Assembly (NCBI GenBank): GCA_964577715.1
Contig: CAZOAA010000001.1
Location: 26,388 to 90,387 of the forward strand
Direction of reading: 5' to 3'
DNA: 64,000 bases
Source: SUP05 sp964577715
GTDB lineage: Bacteria; Pseudomonadota; Gammaproteobacteria; PS1; Pseudothioglobaceae
Numbering within the stretch: position 1 is the stretch's first letter; every line of letters begins with the position of its first letter. The translations under genes and the position numbers were made by a program. Below the pieces are notes generated by a model that saw only the letters and a program-made list of their open reading frames with translations, was not told the DNA's origin and ran no database searches. Positions 44,052 through 52,969 of the stretch are shown here, piece after piece.

Positions 44052-45101
44052 ATGATCTATAATAGGCCTTTAAAAGATTATTATGTCGATTACGACAGTA
44101 AGAATATCGGTAGCTACGTTCCATTTTTACTTGGCCGGAACGCGATAAATTATGTGATCGAGTCGTTATCAGTCAAATCAATTTTGTTGCCTGCCTTTAT
44201 ATGCCCTATGGTTGTTGATATTTTTAAGCATCATAAGATTGAGGTTTTTTTTTATGATGCGCTGGATAAAAAATTATCTATTCCAATTGATGCGATAGTA
44301 AATGAACTGAGCAAAATAAAAAGCAATAATCAATTATTTTTTCTATGGCATGATTATCTTGGCGTTGTTGGCGATATGCCAATTGAAATATACGATTATT
44401 TATCAACAAATAATATAAAAGTGATTATTGATGCCACACATTCCTTGCCCAATGAAAAATATAAGTCTGAAGTTGTGATTTATGGCTATAGAAAATTATT
44501 GAATGAACCTTTTGGCGCGCTTTTAAAGATGGAATCCGACCCTGGCATTATTGCAAAAAATAACAAGCCTTGGTTAAAATTATGGATCATTTTTTTAGTG
44601 TATAAATTAAAGTCAAATTTGTTATATACATTTGGTTTCTTTAGTAATATCACTATTGTCAGTAAAATACTAAAAAGGCTTTCTGTAATTGACAAAACTT
44701 TAAGCTTTGATAGCAACAATCTTTTTTTAATAGATAGTTTTAAGCATAATAAAATTCTTGCTAAATATAAGAGGCTGGATTATCGAAAGATTTGTTCGCA
44801 AAGACAAAAAAATTTTCTCAGATATGCTGAAAAACTGTCCATGCCAATCGGTTTAGACAAAAATCACATATCATGTCCATATGGGTTTCCATTTTTTACT
44901 AAAAACAGTAGAGCTTTAAGAAAAAAATTGTGGGATGGTAATATCCATTCATTTATTTTGTGGAAAGACCTTCACAATGATATTCCTAGCAAAAATAAAG
45001 AGTGCGCACATTTTTTATCAAATTCCATTATTGTGTTGCCAGTCAACCATGATTTGTCAAGTAAAGATATTGACAAAGTTATAGAGGTGGTTAGTGGCTG
45101 A
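44052..45101 (+). CDS. DegT/DnrJ-like PLP-dependent protein (divergent aminotransferase)
   Basis: A 349-residue fold-type I PLP protein. FLLGRNAINYVIESL is the N-terminal phosphate-binding region, ILLPAFICPMVVDIF and KVIIDATHSLPNE (Asp) follow, and VVIYGYRKLLNEPFGALL has the expected Schiff-base lysine in the YRK position of VioA-like sugar aminotransferases. The open frame also allows TTG at 44034, but the ATG at 44052 has GAGAGG 10 nt upstream, so it is used here. Possibly aminates a keto sugar before re-acylation. The protein is divergent and catalytic activity is not certain. Confidence 0.75.
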   Translation: MIYNRPLKDYYVDYDSKNIGSYVPFLLGRNAINYVIESLSVKSILLPAFICPMVVDIFKHHKIEVFFYDALDKKLSIPIDAIVNELSKIKSNNQLFFLWHDYLGVVGDMPIEIYDYLSTNNIKVIIDATHSLPNEKYKSEVVIYGYRKLLNEPFGALLKMESDPGIIAKNNKPWLKLWIIFLVYKLKSNLLYTFGFFSNITIVSKILKRLSVIDKTLSFDSNNLFLIDSFKHNKILAKYKRLDYRKICSQRQKNFLRYAEKLSMPIGLDKNHISCPYGFPFFTKNSRALRKKLWDGNIHSFILWKDLHNDIPSKNKECAHFLSNSIIVLPVNHDLSSKDIDKVIEVVSG

Positions 45102-46248
45102 TTACAATATTTGTTTGGTTAGTCGATCAATCTACCCCTATCCAATTGAAAAGCACACTCAAAATATGCAAACATTTGAGGGTTGGTTGCGTTTTTTTAA
45201 CAATGTTGTCGTTGTTTCTCAGTGTAGATCTAAAACAATTAAAAAAAGTCAGTATAAAAATATTTTTGGCACCTTGCTGCCACTTATCAAGAATAGGTAT
45301 ATCAACGTTGTGTATTTTAATATTTATGGCTTAATTCAAGCATTAAGACTTGATAAAATTTATCGATTCGATATTTTTCAAGCAAGCGACGCAGGTGGGG
45401 CTTTTTTAGCATATCTAGCAAGCCGTGCAACTGGAGCTAAGTTTGTTTTTGAGGTGCAGGGCGATATTTTTGGTTATCCAAACCATGTAGGCGGAAGAAT
45501 ACATTCTTCTTTGGTTAAATTTTTCAGCAAATTGATTGTTAAAAAAGCAGATTATGTCCGGATTGTATCCCCCTTTTTGTATGATTATTTAGATAAATAT
45601 AACATCAGCAGATCAAAAGTATTTCTTGTTCCCCCGAGGTGTGATAGTTTGTTGTTTAATCCAAACAATGCGGGCGATATGCCAGATGCCCTAAGAAATA
45701 ATCAATTTAATATTTTATTTGTGGGAAATCTGCTTATCGCCAAAGGTGTTGATATTTTATTAGAGGCATTTGCATTAATTGTTGCTGAAAATGCTAATGT
45801 CGGTTTGGTATATATTGGCGATGGCGAGGAATTGGATCAACTTAGGTCAAGAGCCAAAGAGTTGCATGTAAGTGAAAAAGTTTTTTTTGAAGGTAGGGTA
45901 GATTACAAACGCATTGTGGATTATATGCACTACGCCAATATTTTGGTTTTACCCTCAATAGAAGAGGGTGTTGGGCGAGTTCTACTTGAAGCGATGTCAA
46001 TGAAACTGCCTATAGTTGCCAGCAATGTTGGCGGAATACCATTGGTTGTTGATGATAATATAAGTGGGTTATTATTTGAAGTTGGTGACATAAGATCTTT
46101 AAAGAAAAAAGTTCTTATGCTGATTAACAATCAAGATTTTTCCAAACATTTGGTCAAAAATGCCAATATTAAATTTATGAAAAATTATGATTACGAAGTT
46201 TCAATGGATAAGTTTATTAAGATGTATCAATCAATATTGGAGTCATAA
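45094..46248 (+). CDS. Family 4 glycosyltransferase
   Basis: A 384-residue GT4 enzyme starting with GTG in an 8-nt overlap with the PLP gene. IFQASDAGGAFLAYLASR lies in the acceptor domain, ILFVGNLLIAKGVDILLEA near 204 starts the donor domain, and IEEGVGRVLLEAMSMKLPIV is the E-x7-E region. Followed after 2 nt by another GT4 gene. Specificity unknown. Confidence 0.9.
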   Translation: MADYNICLVSRSIYPYPIEKHTQNMQTFEGWLRFFNNVVVVSQCRSKTIKKSQYKNIFGTLLPLIKNRYINVVYFNIYGLIQALRLDKIYRFDIFQASDAGGAFLAYLASRATGAKFVFEVQGDIFGYPNHVGGRIHSSLVKFFSKLIVKKADYVRIVSPFLYDYLDKYNISRSKVFLVPPRCDSLLFNPNNAGDMPDALRNNQFNILFVGNLLIAKGVDILLEAFALIVAENANVGLVYIGDGEELDQLRSRAKELHVSEKVFFEGRVDYKRIVDYMHYANILVLPSIEEGVGRVLLEAMSMKLPIVASNVGGIPLVVDDNISGLLFEVGDIRSLKKKVLMLINNQDFSKHLVKNANIKFMKNYDYEVSMDKFIKMYQSILES

Positions 46249-46250
46249 TT

Positions 46251-47300
46251 TTGGCCAAGATACTAAGGTTATATACACGTCTGCCACCACTGCCAGGAGG
46301 TATGGAAAAACATATCTCGCAGCTAAGCCAGGAGCAAAGAAAATTAGGACATGGTGTTAGTATTTTTTTTAACCATGGGGAGAAGGTAAGTGATGCCGAT
46401 GTTAGGGTGAGCAATATCCCTTTATGGCGTATAAAGCCTCAATCTATAGCAATTTTGTTGTTTCATATTTTTGTTATTTTTAAGTTGATTTTAAGGCGTG
46501 AACAATTTGATATTGTCCACATTCATGGAGATTGGAGCGGGTTGATTTTGGCGTCGTTAATAAAATCATTTGCCCAAGCAAAAAAGATTTTTCTTTCAGT
46601 GCACGATGAGATTATTGATCGAAAACTAACCAACCTTTTTTTTAAAATATTGCTGAATCGTGTAGATATAGTTTTTGCCACGGGAGCAAAGGCTTGTGGA
46701 CAGTTGCAAGAGCTAACAGATAAGAAAGTGGTATTGCAACCAAGTGGTATTAATAATATCTACATTACAGAATGCGAAAAATTAACAAAATCAGGCAAAC
46801 AGATTCTCACAGTTGCAAACTTAGTTGAGAGTAAAAATTTAGATCTGGTGTTAGATGTTGCCAAAAAACTACCCAATATAAATTTTTTGATAGCAGGTGA
46901 TGGCCCTGAGCGAGATAGACTTATAAATAGAATTCATAATGAGAAAATTGATAACATTAAAATTTTAGGGTATAAAAAAGATTTTGAATTATGGCAGTTG
47001 TATTGTGGTAGTGATATTTTCTTACTGACATCCACTAGAGAAGGGACACCTACTGTTATTCTAGAGGCGATGGCATGTGGCTTGCCAATTGTTAGCACTG
47101 ATGCAGGAGGTATTGATAATATAGTTGGTGAGAATAATTGTGTAACTTCGTCTAGAAATAAAGATCAATTAATTGAGTGTATTAATAAAATAATTGCAGA
47201 TTCTAAGCTGAGAGCTAAAATTACAAGAGAAAATAAAATATTCGGCAGGGGGTGCAGTTGGCCTACAGTTGTAAAAAATATCAATCATTTTTTTACATAA
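46251..47300 (+). CDS. Family 4 glycosyltransferase
   Basis: A 349-residue GT4 enzyme. The best start is TTG at 46251, 2 nt after the preceding stop (MAKILRLYTRLPPLPGGMEK, which is the usual family N-terminus). ILTVANLVESKNLDLVL opens the donor domain and TREGTPTVILEAMACGLPIV is the E-x7-E motif. Three nt separate it from the next GT4. Donor unknown. Confidence 0.88.
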   Translation: MAKILRLYTRLPPLPGGMEKHISQLSQEQRKLGHGVSIFFNHGEKVSDADVRVSNIPLWRIKPQSIAILLFHIFVIFKLILRREQFDIVHIHGDWSGLILASLIKSFAQAKKIFLSVHDEIIDRKLTNLFFKILLNRVDIVFATGAKACGQLQELTDKKVVLQPSGINNIYITECEKLTKSGKQILTVANLVESKNLDLVLDVAKKLPNINFLIAGDGPERDRLINRIHNEKIDNIKILGYKKDFELWQLYCGSDIFLLTSTREGTPTVILEAMACGLPIVSTDAGGIDNIVGENNCVTSSRNKDQLIECINKIIADSKLRAKITRENKIFGRGCSWPTVVKNINHFFT

Positions 47301-47303
47301 ATT

Positions 47304-48368
47304 GTGAACAGGGTTTTTGATTTGAAAAAGATATTAATTTTATTTTCAAGTTCGGATATTGGCGGCGCTGAGCGCTCGTTAAGTAGAATGGCGTTAGCAA
47401 ATTCCGACTCAAAAATTCAATACCAGTTATCCACATATGGGAATGTTGGCACTTGGTCTGAATGGATATTAGATCTAGGTCATAAACCCATATGTTTTAA
47501 TTTTAAACTTAGTGAGTTAATTAAATACATTCTATCTGAAAAGCCGGATATTGTTTATGTTTGTGGATTTAGAATTTCTTTATTTTTAAGGTTTATTTTG
47601 CTATTAATTAAGGATGTTGATCTTGTTCAAGGGGTTCGTTGGAATCCTAATTCTGATACTAAATTAGACAGAGTATTTAGATTTTTTGAGCGTTACACAC
47701 AACACTTTGTGAAAGGTTATATTGCCAATTCTAAATCTGCCAGTGATACATTGAGAAAATTTGTTAAAAATGATGAAAAAGTAATGCTTATATATAATGG
47801 TATTGAGCCAAAGAAGCTGATACCTCAGGCGAATGGGAATAGAGTAACCACCATTGCCAATCTTAGTGTTAGGAAAGGCTATAAGGAGTATCTTAAAGTT
47901 ATAAAGATCGTGGTGAAAAAAATCCCAAATGCGCAGTTTTTTTTTATAGGCAAGGATAGACTCAATGGAGAAATTCAACAGTTAATTAAAGAATATGAAT
48001 TATCAAGTAATATTGAATATGTGGGTTTTCAAGAAAACGTGAATAGTTATCTTGCTGAAAGTTTGATTTTTGTTTTGCCGTCACTCTATGGAGAGGGGTG
48101 CCCTACAAGTATTTTAGAGGCTTTTATGCATCAAATACCGGTCGTTGCGTATAAGATTGACGGGATACCAGAATTGGTAACTGATGGTATTGATGGATAT
48201 TTATCTGATGTTGAGGATGTAGAAAGTATGGCTGGGCATATTTTTGCCTTGTTATCAAATACCAATCAGGCAAAAAATATGGGAGAGAGTGGTCGGCAAA
48301 AAGTCATTCATCATTTTTCATTAGAAAAAATGACCAAATTACACAATAAATATTTTTTAGGAGCTTAA
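47304..48368 (+). CDS. Family 4 glycosyltransferase
   Basis: A 354-residue GT4 enzyme starting with GTG. KILILFSSSDIGGAERSLSRM has the G-G-A-E-R acceptor loop seen in WbnE/RfaG-like proteins; TTIANLSVRKGYKEYLKV starts the donor domain; YGEGCPTSILEAFMHQIPVV is the E-x7-E region. One nt before the AsnB-GT4 fusion. Donor unknown. Confidence 0.9.
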   Translation: MNRVFDLKKILILFSSSDIGGAERSLSRMALANSDSKIQYQLSTYGNVGTWSEWILDLGHKPICFNFKLSELIKYILSEKPDIVYVCGFRISLFLRFILLLIKDVDLVQGVRWNPNSDTKLDRVFRFFERYTQHFVKGYIANSKSASDTLRKFVKNDEKVMLIYNGIEPKKLIPQANGNRVTTIANLSVRKGYKEYLKVIKIVVKKIPNAQFFFIGKDRLNGEIQQLIKEYELSSNIEYVGFQENVNSYLAESLIFVLPSLYGEGCPTSILEAFMHQIPVVAYKIDGIPELVTDGIDGYLSDVEDVESMAGHIFALLSNTNQAKNMGESGRQKVIHHFSLEKMTKLHNKYFLGA

Positions 48369-48369
48369 C

Positions 48370-51267
48370 GTGTGCGGTGTTGCTGGTCTGATTAACTTCA
48401 AAAATGATTATATTGAAACCATAAAAAAAAGCCTTTATCACCGAGGGCCAGACGCACAAACACATTATCAATATAAAAATCTTAGTTTAATACACACACG
48501 TTTATCTATACAAGATGTTAAGCATGGCGACCAGCCTTTTATTATTGGCAACCATGTGATTGTATTTAATGGCGAGATATACAACCATCTATCACTTAGA
48601 AGAAAGGTAAAAAGACACCAATTTAAAACCCAATCGGATACTGAAACCCTTTTGGCTTTATATATTGAATATGGATCTAAGGCTCTGGAGATGTGTGATG
48701 GTATGTTTGCATTTGTTATTTTTAATAAAGAAAATAACTCTATAACCCTTGGTAGAGATCGAATTGGTAAAAAACCACTTTATATACACAAAAATAAAAA
48801 TAAAATTTTTATCGCCAGTGAGCTTAATGTTTTTCTTCAGGTATTGCCAGATTTATCTATTAATGAACAGGCAATAGAGTCTTATCTGCGATGTGGTTTT
48901 TTCTATTCTGGAATCACACCTTATAAAAATACACAGGAGATATTACCAGGCCATGTTTATCAAATTGATATTCACTCAATGGTAATTAAAAAACAATGTT
49001 ATTTTGATATAGCTAAACAATACAACACCAAAATATCGATTAATCATAATGAGGCTGTTGAAGAGTTAGATAGTCTTTTACGAAAAAGTATTATAAATCG
49101 ACTAATTTCTTCCGATCTTAAAGTTGGTGCTTTTCTTAGTGGCGGTGTCGACAGCTCGTTAATTACTGCAATAGCAAGTGAATACACAGATAACTTGAAA
49201 ACATTTACGGTTAAATTTGATAAGGGTATTGATGAGTCTTATCTTGCTAGAAAAACCGCACAACTTCTTTCAACACAACACCATGAACTTGGTATCGCAA
49301 TGGATTTAAAAAATGATGTGGAAAATATACTTACTTCCTATGGCGAGCCATTTATGGATAGTAGTGCAATCCCTAGTTATTATGTAAGTCGTGAGGCAAA
49401 AAAACACCTGACAGTTGTGCTTAATGGCGATGGCGCAGATGAGTTATTTGCTGGATATAGACGCTATGTTCCAAGTTATAACAATTGGCACAGTTACGCA
49501 AAAAAAATTCATTTAGTCAGAAAAATTCTCCCCATTCCTAAAGATAAACAAACTTACTATAATTATTTTTATAGATTGTTGATGATGTCAAATAAGGAAG
49601 GGTTGGATTATTATCTTTCTTCAACCACAGACATATTCGAAGATTTTTACAGATTCAATACCAATAATACAGTTCTGCTAGAAATAGAGTCGCTGATAAA
49701 GCGTATTAACAATCAAAATATTTCTAATTTATCCAAATCATTGATTATGGATTCCAAACTTATTTTGCCAAGTGATTTGTTAAAAAAAATGGATATTGCG
49801 ACTATGGCAAACTCGGTTGAGGCAAGGAGCCCTTTTCTGAGTAAATATTTACTAGAATGGGTGCCGAAATTACCTGATCGTGAAAAGATCAGTGGTATAA
49901 ATACAAAATATATTTTAAGGGAATTGCTTAAGAAATATTCTCTTAACTATCTTGCTTTAGAGCCTAAAAAAGGTTTTGAGGTGCCTCTAAATTTTTGGGT
50001 CAACAATGATTTGAAAGAAAATATTTATGACAGAGTGGGGAACAATTCTTATGCTACTCAATTTATAGATACTGCATTTGTTAACAAGCTATTAAGTAAT
50101 AAGGAGTATTTTCCACAAGAGAAACGTGCAAAGATGCTATGGAGCTTATATGCATTAGAAGTTTGGCACAGTAATTATCTACATTGTGCCAAAAATATCA
50201 AAACAGATGTGCCGATTCTCTCATCAACTCGAGTAAACATATTATTGCTAACAACTGGTTTAGGTTTGGGCGGCGCTGAAAGAGTTGTGCTTGATATTTG
50301 TAAGAATATTAATAAAAATAAATTCAAACCAATGGTTATTAGTATTTCAAGTCAGGATGAGATGTTAGATGATTTTATCAATTCAAAAATAGACGCAGAA
50401 GTGCTAAACCATAAAAAAACCATAACCAACTTTATAGTTTCGATACGACATATTTATAAAAAAGTAAAAATAAATGACATAAAAATTATTCATGTGCATA
50501 TGTTCCATGCATTGTTGATCTCCAGTGTCATTAAATTTATTCGACCATCAGTAAAAATTATTTTTACACCTCATAATAGCTTTAAAGCAATGAAGATAAG
50601 GCGCTGGTTACTTTGGATGTTAAAACCATGGCGTGATTTAGATACCGTTTTTTCAAATGGTGCACTTAGTTATTTTCATAAATTAAACAACAAAATTATT
50701 CCGAACGCCATTAATATTTATGAATACAACCCTAACCCTAACCCTAACTCTCTTTTCACTTTTATTATTATTGGCCGTTTAGAAAAAATGAAAAACCATC
50801 AGTTTTTAATTTCTGTAGTTAGTCGATTAAAGCAATATAACTTTCAGTTGCTCATTGTGGGATCTGGCATTCTTGAGAAGTCATTAAAAATACAGGTCAA
50901 GTCTTTAAATTTAGATGACAGAATAAAATTTTTAGGTGCGAGAAGGGATGTGCCAGATTTGTTAGAAAAATCTGATTGTTTGTTGCTGCCTTCGCTTTGG
51001 GAGGCTTTTCCAATTACTCTGTTAGAGGCGGGCGCATGTCAAGTGCCGGTAATAACCACACCAGTCGGAAGCATCCCGACATTGATTGATAATGATACAG
51101 GCTATTTAGTAGATTTAGATCAATTTCAAAATACTATGGTTCATGTGATGACCAACTATGCCCAAGCAAAGAAGAAATCATTGGCTTTATTTGAAAAAGT
51201 AAGCAAAGATTACAACATTAAGGATATTGTGCACAATTATGAATCTGCGTATCAGGGTGTTCTATGA
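48370..51267 (+). CDS. Fused asparagine synthase-like amidotransferase and family 4 glycosyltransferase
   Basis: A 965-residue two-enzyme protein starting with GTG. Residues 1 to ~610 are a full AsnB: Cys2 in MCGVAGL, HRGPDAQ, FNGEIYNHL, ATP loop FLSGGVDSSLIT near 258, NGDGADELFAGY, ending at the usual ALEVW. Residues ~620-965 are a GT4: ILLLTTGLGLGGAERVVLDI near 623, IIIGRLEKMKNHQ near 798, then LWEAFPITLLEAGACQVPV (E-x7-E). No stop or frameshift lies at the junction. It suggests one protein both amidates a carboxyl-sugar and transfers a sugar. A stand-alone AsnB is also present at 35681, so the two amide activities may be different. Confidence 0.92.
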   Translation: MCGVAGLINFKNDYIETIKKSLYHRGPDAQTHYQYKNLSLIHTRLSIQDVKHGDQPFIIGNHVIVFNGEIYNHLSLRRKVKRHQFKTQSDTETLLALYIEYGSKALEMCDGMFAFVIFNKENNSITLGRDRIGKKPLYIHKNKNKIFIASELNVFLQVLPDLSINEQAIESYLRCGFFYSGITPYKNTQEILPGHVYQIDIHSMVIKKQCYFDIAKQYNTKISINHNEAVEELDSLLRKSIINRLISSDLKVGAFLSGGVDSSLITAIASEYTDNLKTFTVKFDKGIDESYLARKTAQLLSTQHHELGIAMDLKNDVENILTSYGEPFMDSSAIPSYYVSREAKKHLTVVLNGDGADELFAGYRRYVPSYNNWHSYAKKIHLVRKILPIPKDKQTYYNYFYRLLMMSNKEGLDYYLSSTTDIFEDFYRFNTNNTVLLEIESLIKRINNQNISNLSKSLIMDSKLILPSDLLKKMDIATMANSVEARSPFLSKYLLEWVPKLPDREKISGINTKYILRELLKKYSLNYLALEPKKGFEVPLNFWVNNDLKENIYDRVGNNSYATQFIDTAFVNKLLSNKEYFPQEKRAKMLWSLYALEVWHSNYLHCAKNIKTDVPILSSTRVNILLLTTGLGLGGAERVVLDICKNINKNKFKPMVISISSQDEMLDDFINSKIDAEVLNHKKTITNFIVSIRHIYKKVKINDIKIIHVHMFHALLISSVIKFIRPSVKIIFTPHNSFKAMKIRRWLLWMLKPWRDLDTVFSNGALSYFHKLNNKIIPNAINIYEYNPNPNPNSLFTFIIIGRLEKMKNHQFLISVVSRLKQYNFQLLIVGSGILEKSLKIQVKSLNLDDRIKFLGARRDVPDLLEKSDCLLLPSLWEAFPITLLEAGACQVPVITTPVGSIPTLIDNDTGYLVDLDQFQNTMVHVMTNYAQAKKKSLALFEKVSKDYNIKDIVHNYESAYQGVL
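50728..50748 (+). repeat. Short CCCTAA tandem repeat in the AsnB-GT4 fusion gene
   Basis: Three copies of CCCTAA preceded by AA, coding Asn-Pro repeats (NPNPNPN) between two GT4 subdomains. Six-base units keep the frame, so changes would alter linker length only. Confidence 0.55.
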
Positions 51268-52397
51268 ATAAACATGTAGCCATAGTGGTTAATTCAGCAT
51301 GGGCGGCTTATAACTTTCGGCTAAACTTAGCTAAAGGCATCAAAACGTCAGGCTATAAAATATCTTTTGTATTTCCTTTTGATAAAAAATATACACAAAT
51401 AATTAAACAACAATTCGATTGTTATCATATAGATATTGATTCTAAATCTATCAATCCATTGAAAGATATATTGACTTTGTTTGATTTAATTAAAATTTTT
51501 CGAAATATTGAACCATCGGCTGCTTGTCTTTTTACTATTAAGCCCAATATCTACGGTTCAATTGCGTGTCAATTGAAAAATGTGCCTTATATTAACAATA
51601 TCACCGGTTTAGGAACGGTGTTTATTAAAAAAAGCTTTTTAACTACAACAGTAAAATTATTGTATAGGGTTTCTTTATTTTCATCTAAACAGGTTTTCTT
51701 TCAAAATAAAAATGATCAAAATCTTTTTATTAATAACGACATTATCAACCACAGCAATACTTCTGTAATTCCTGGTTCTGGTGTAGATACATTGAGGTTT
51801 AGTCCAGTTGAAGATAGTAGCAACCATGCATTTGTATTTTTGATGATTGCACGTTTAATAAAGGATAAAGGTATATATGAATATATTGATGCCATAAAGT
51901 CAATAAAATCAAAATTACCCGATGCTAAAATTACCTTTCAATTACTTGGTGAGTTAGGAGCAAATAACAGAACTGCAGTTAGTGAAAATGAGTTAAATCA
52001 ATGGATTGATGACTCATTGATAGAATATTTAGGAACCACAGATAAAGTAGAGAATGTTATAGCTAAGTGCGACTGTGTTGTTCTTCCATCTTATCGTGAG
52101 GGGATGCCAAGAAGTATATTAGAGGGTTTTGCCATGTCTAAACCAGCTATTGTGTCAGATGTTGTTGGTTGTCGAGACATAGTTGATGCTCAGAAAGATG
52201 GCATGGTTTGTCAACCCAAATCAAGTAGTGACTTGGCAAAAAAAATGGTAGAGATGTACTTTATGGAGAAAACTGATAGGGCTGCAATGGGTGTGTCAGG
52301 TAGGAAAAAGGTAGAGAATTTCTTTGATGAACGTATCGTTATTAAAACGTATTTAGATACCATAGATAGAATCATAAAAGATGAAGAGAATATTTGA
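51264..52397 (+). CDS. Family 4 glycosyltransferase, PglA-like
   Basis: A 377-residue GT4 enzyme resembling PglA/WbnH-type transferases that add the second sugar to an undecaprenyl-diphosphate-linked diacetylbacillosamine or GlcNAc/GalNAc. IVVNSAWAAYNFRLNLAKGI is the N-terminus, YINNITGLGTVFI is strongly conserved in this group, MIARLIKDKGIYEYI starts the donor domain and YREGMPRSILEGFAM is the E-x7-E region. It overlaps the initiating transferase gene by 17 nt, which fits a second-step role. Confidence 0.88.
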   Translation: MNKHVAIVVNSAWAAYNFRLNLAKGIKTSGYKISFVFPFDKKYTQIIKQQFDCYHIDIDSKSINPLKDILTLFDLIKIFRNIEPSAACLFTIKPNIYGSIACQLKNVPYINNITGLGTVFIKKSFLTTTVKLLYRVSLFSSKQVFFQNKNDQNLFINNDIINHSNTSVIPGSGVDTLRFSPVEDSSNHAFVFLMIARLIKDKGIYEYIDAIKSIKSKLPDAKITFQLLGELGANNRTAVSENELNQWIDDSLIEYLGTTDKVENVIAKCDCVVLPSYREGMPRSILEGFAMSKPAIVSDVVGCRDIVDAQKDGMVCQPKSSSDLAKKMVEMYFMEKTDRAAMGVSGRKKVENFFDERIVIKTYLDTIDRIIKDEENI

Positions 52398-52941
52398 CAT
52401 TTTCCTGGCTTTGTTTCTTTTTTTTGTATTTCTAATACCAATGGTAGGTATTGCATTAGGGATTAAGTTAACTTCAAAGGGTGGTGTTATTTTTTGGTCT
52501 AATCGCATAGGGATAAACGGCGTGGTTTTTAGTATGCCTAAGTTTCGTAGTATGGTTTTAGGCACACCAAACGTTGCCACTCATTTATTGGAAGATGTAA
52601 ACAATAGTTTGACTGCTTTAGGTAGAGTGCTTAGAAAATACAGTCTTGATGAATTGCCACAACTATGGAGTATCATAAAAGGCGATATGAGTTTTGTTGG
52701 CCCCAGACCAGCTTTATATAACCAAGATGATTTAATTCAGTTAAGAAAAAAATACAGTGTTGATAGTGTGCTTCCTGGCCTAACTGGATGGGCTCAGGTC
52801 AACGGAAGAGATGGGTTAACCATTGAAGAAAAGGTTAAAATGGATGCAGAATATCTGAACAGAAAATCATTTCTTTTTGATCTGCGAATATTATGGCTGA
52901 CCTTTGTAAAAATTTTAAATACAGATGACATCTCTCATTAA
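52381..52941 (+). CDS. Initiating phosphoglycosyl transferase (PglC/WcaJ-type)
   Basis: A 186-residue monotopic enzyme. The N-terminal re-entrant helix (IFDIFLALFLFFVFLIP) is followed by RIGINGVVFSMPKFRSM, then YSLDELPQLWSIIKGDMSF with the catalytic Asp-Glu pair, VGPRPAL, and LPGLTGWAQVNGRDGLT. Length is that of the short PglC-like type. It transfers a sugar-1-phosphate, probably a 6-deoxy-HexNAc derivative, to undecaprenyl phosphate at the inner membrane, starting the repeat unit. The PglA-like GT upstream and the WbpM-like gene downstream agree. Confidence 0.93.
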   Translation: MKRIFDIFLALFLFFVFLIPMVGIALGIKLTSKGGVIFWSNRIGINGVVFSMPKFRSMVLGTPNVATHLLEDVNNSLTALGRVLRKYSLDELPQLWSIIKGDMSFVGPRPALYNQDDLIQLRKKYSVDSVLPGLTGWAQVNGRDGLTIEEKVKMDAEYLNRKSFLFDLRILWLTFVKILNTDDISH

Positions 52942-52969
52942 ATTAAAGATAGTTTAACAACATATCTAT

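Noticed and set aside
50728..50748. Telomeric repeat or eukaryotic contamination
   Set aside because: The repeat is only three units long and lies in frame within a bacterial-type gene, so it is a coding coincidence.
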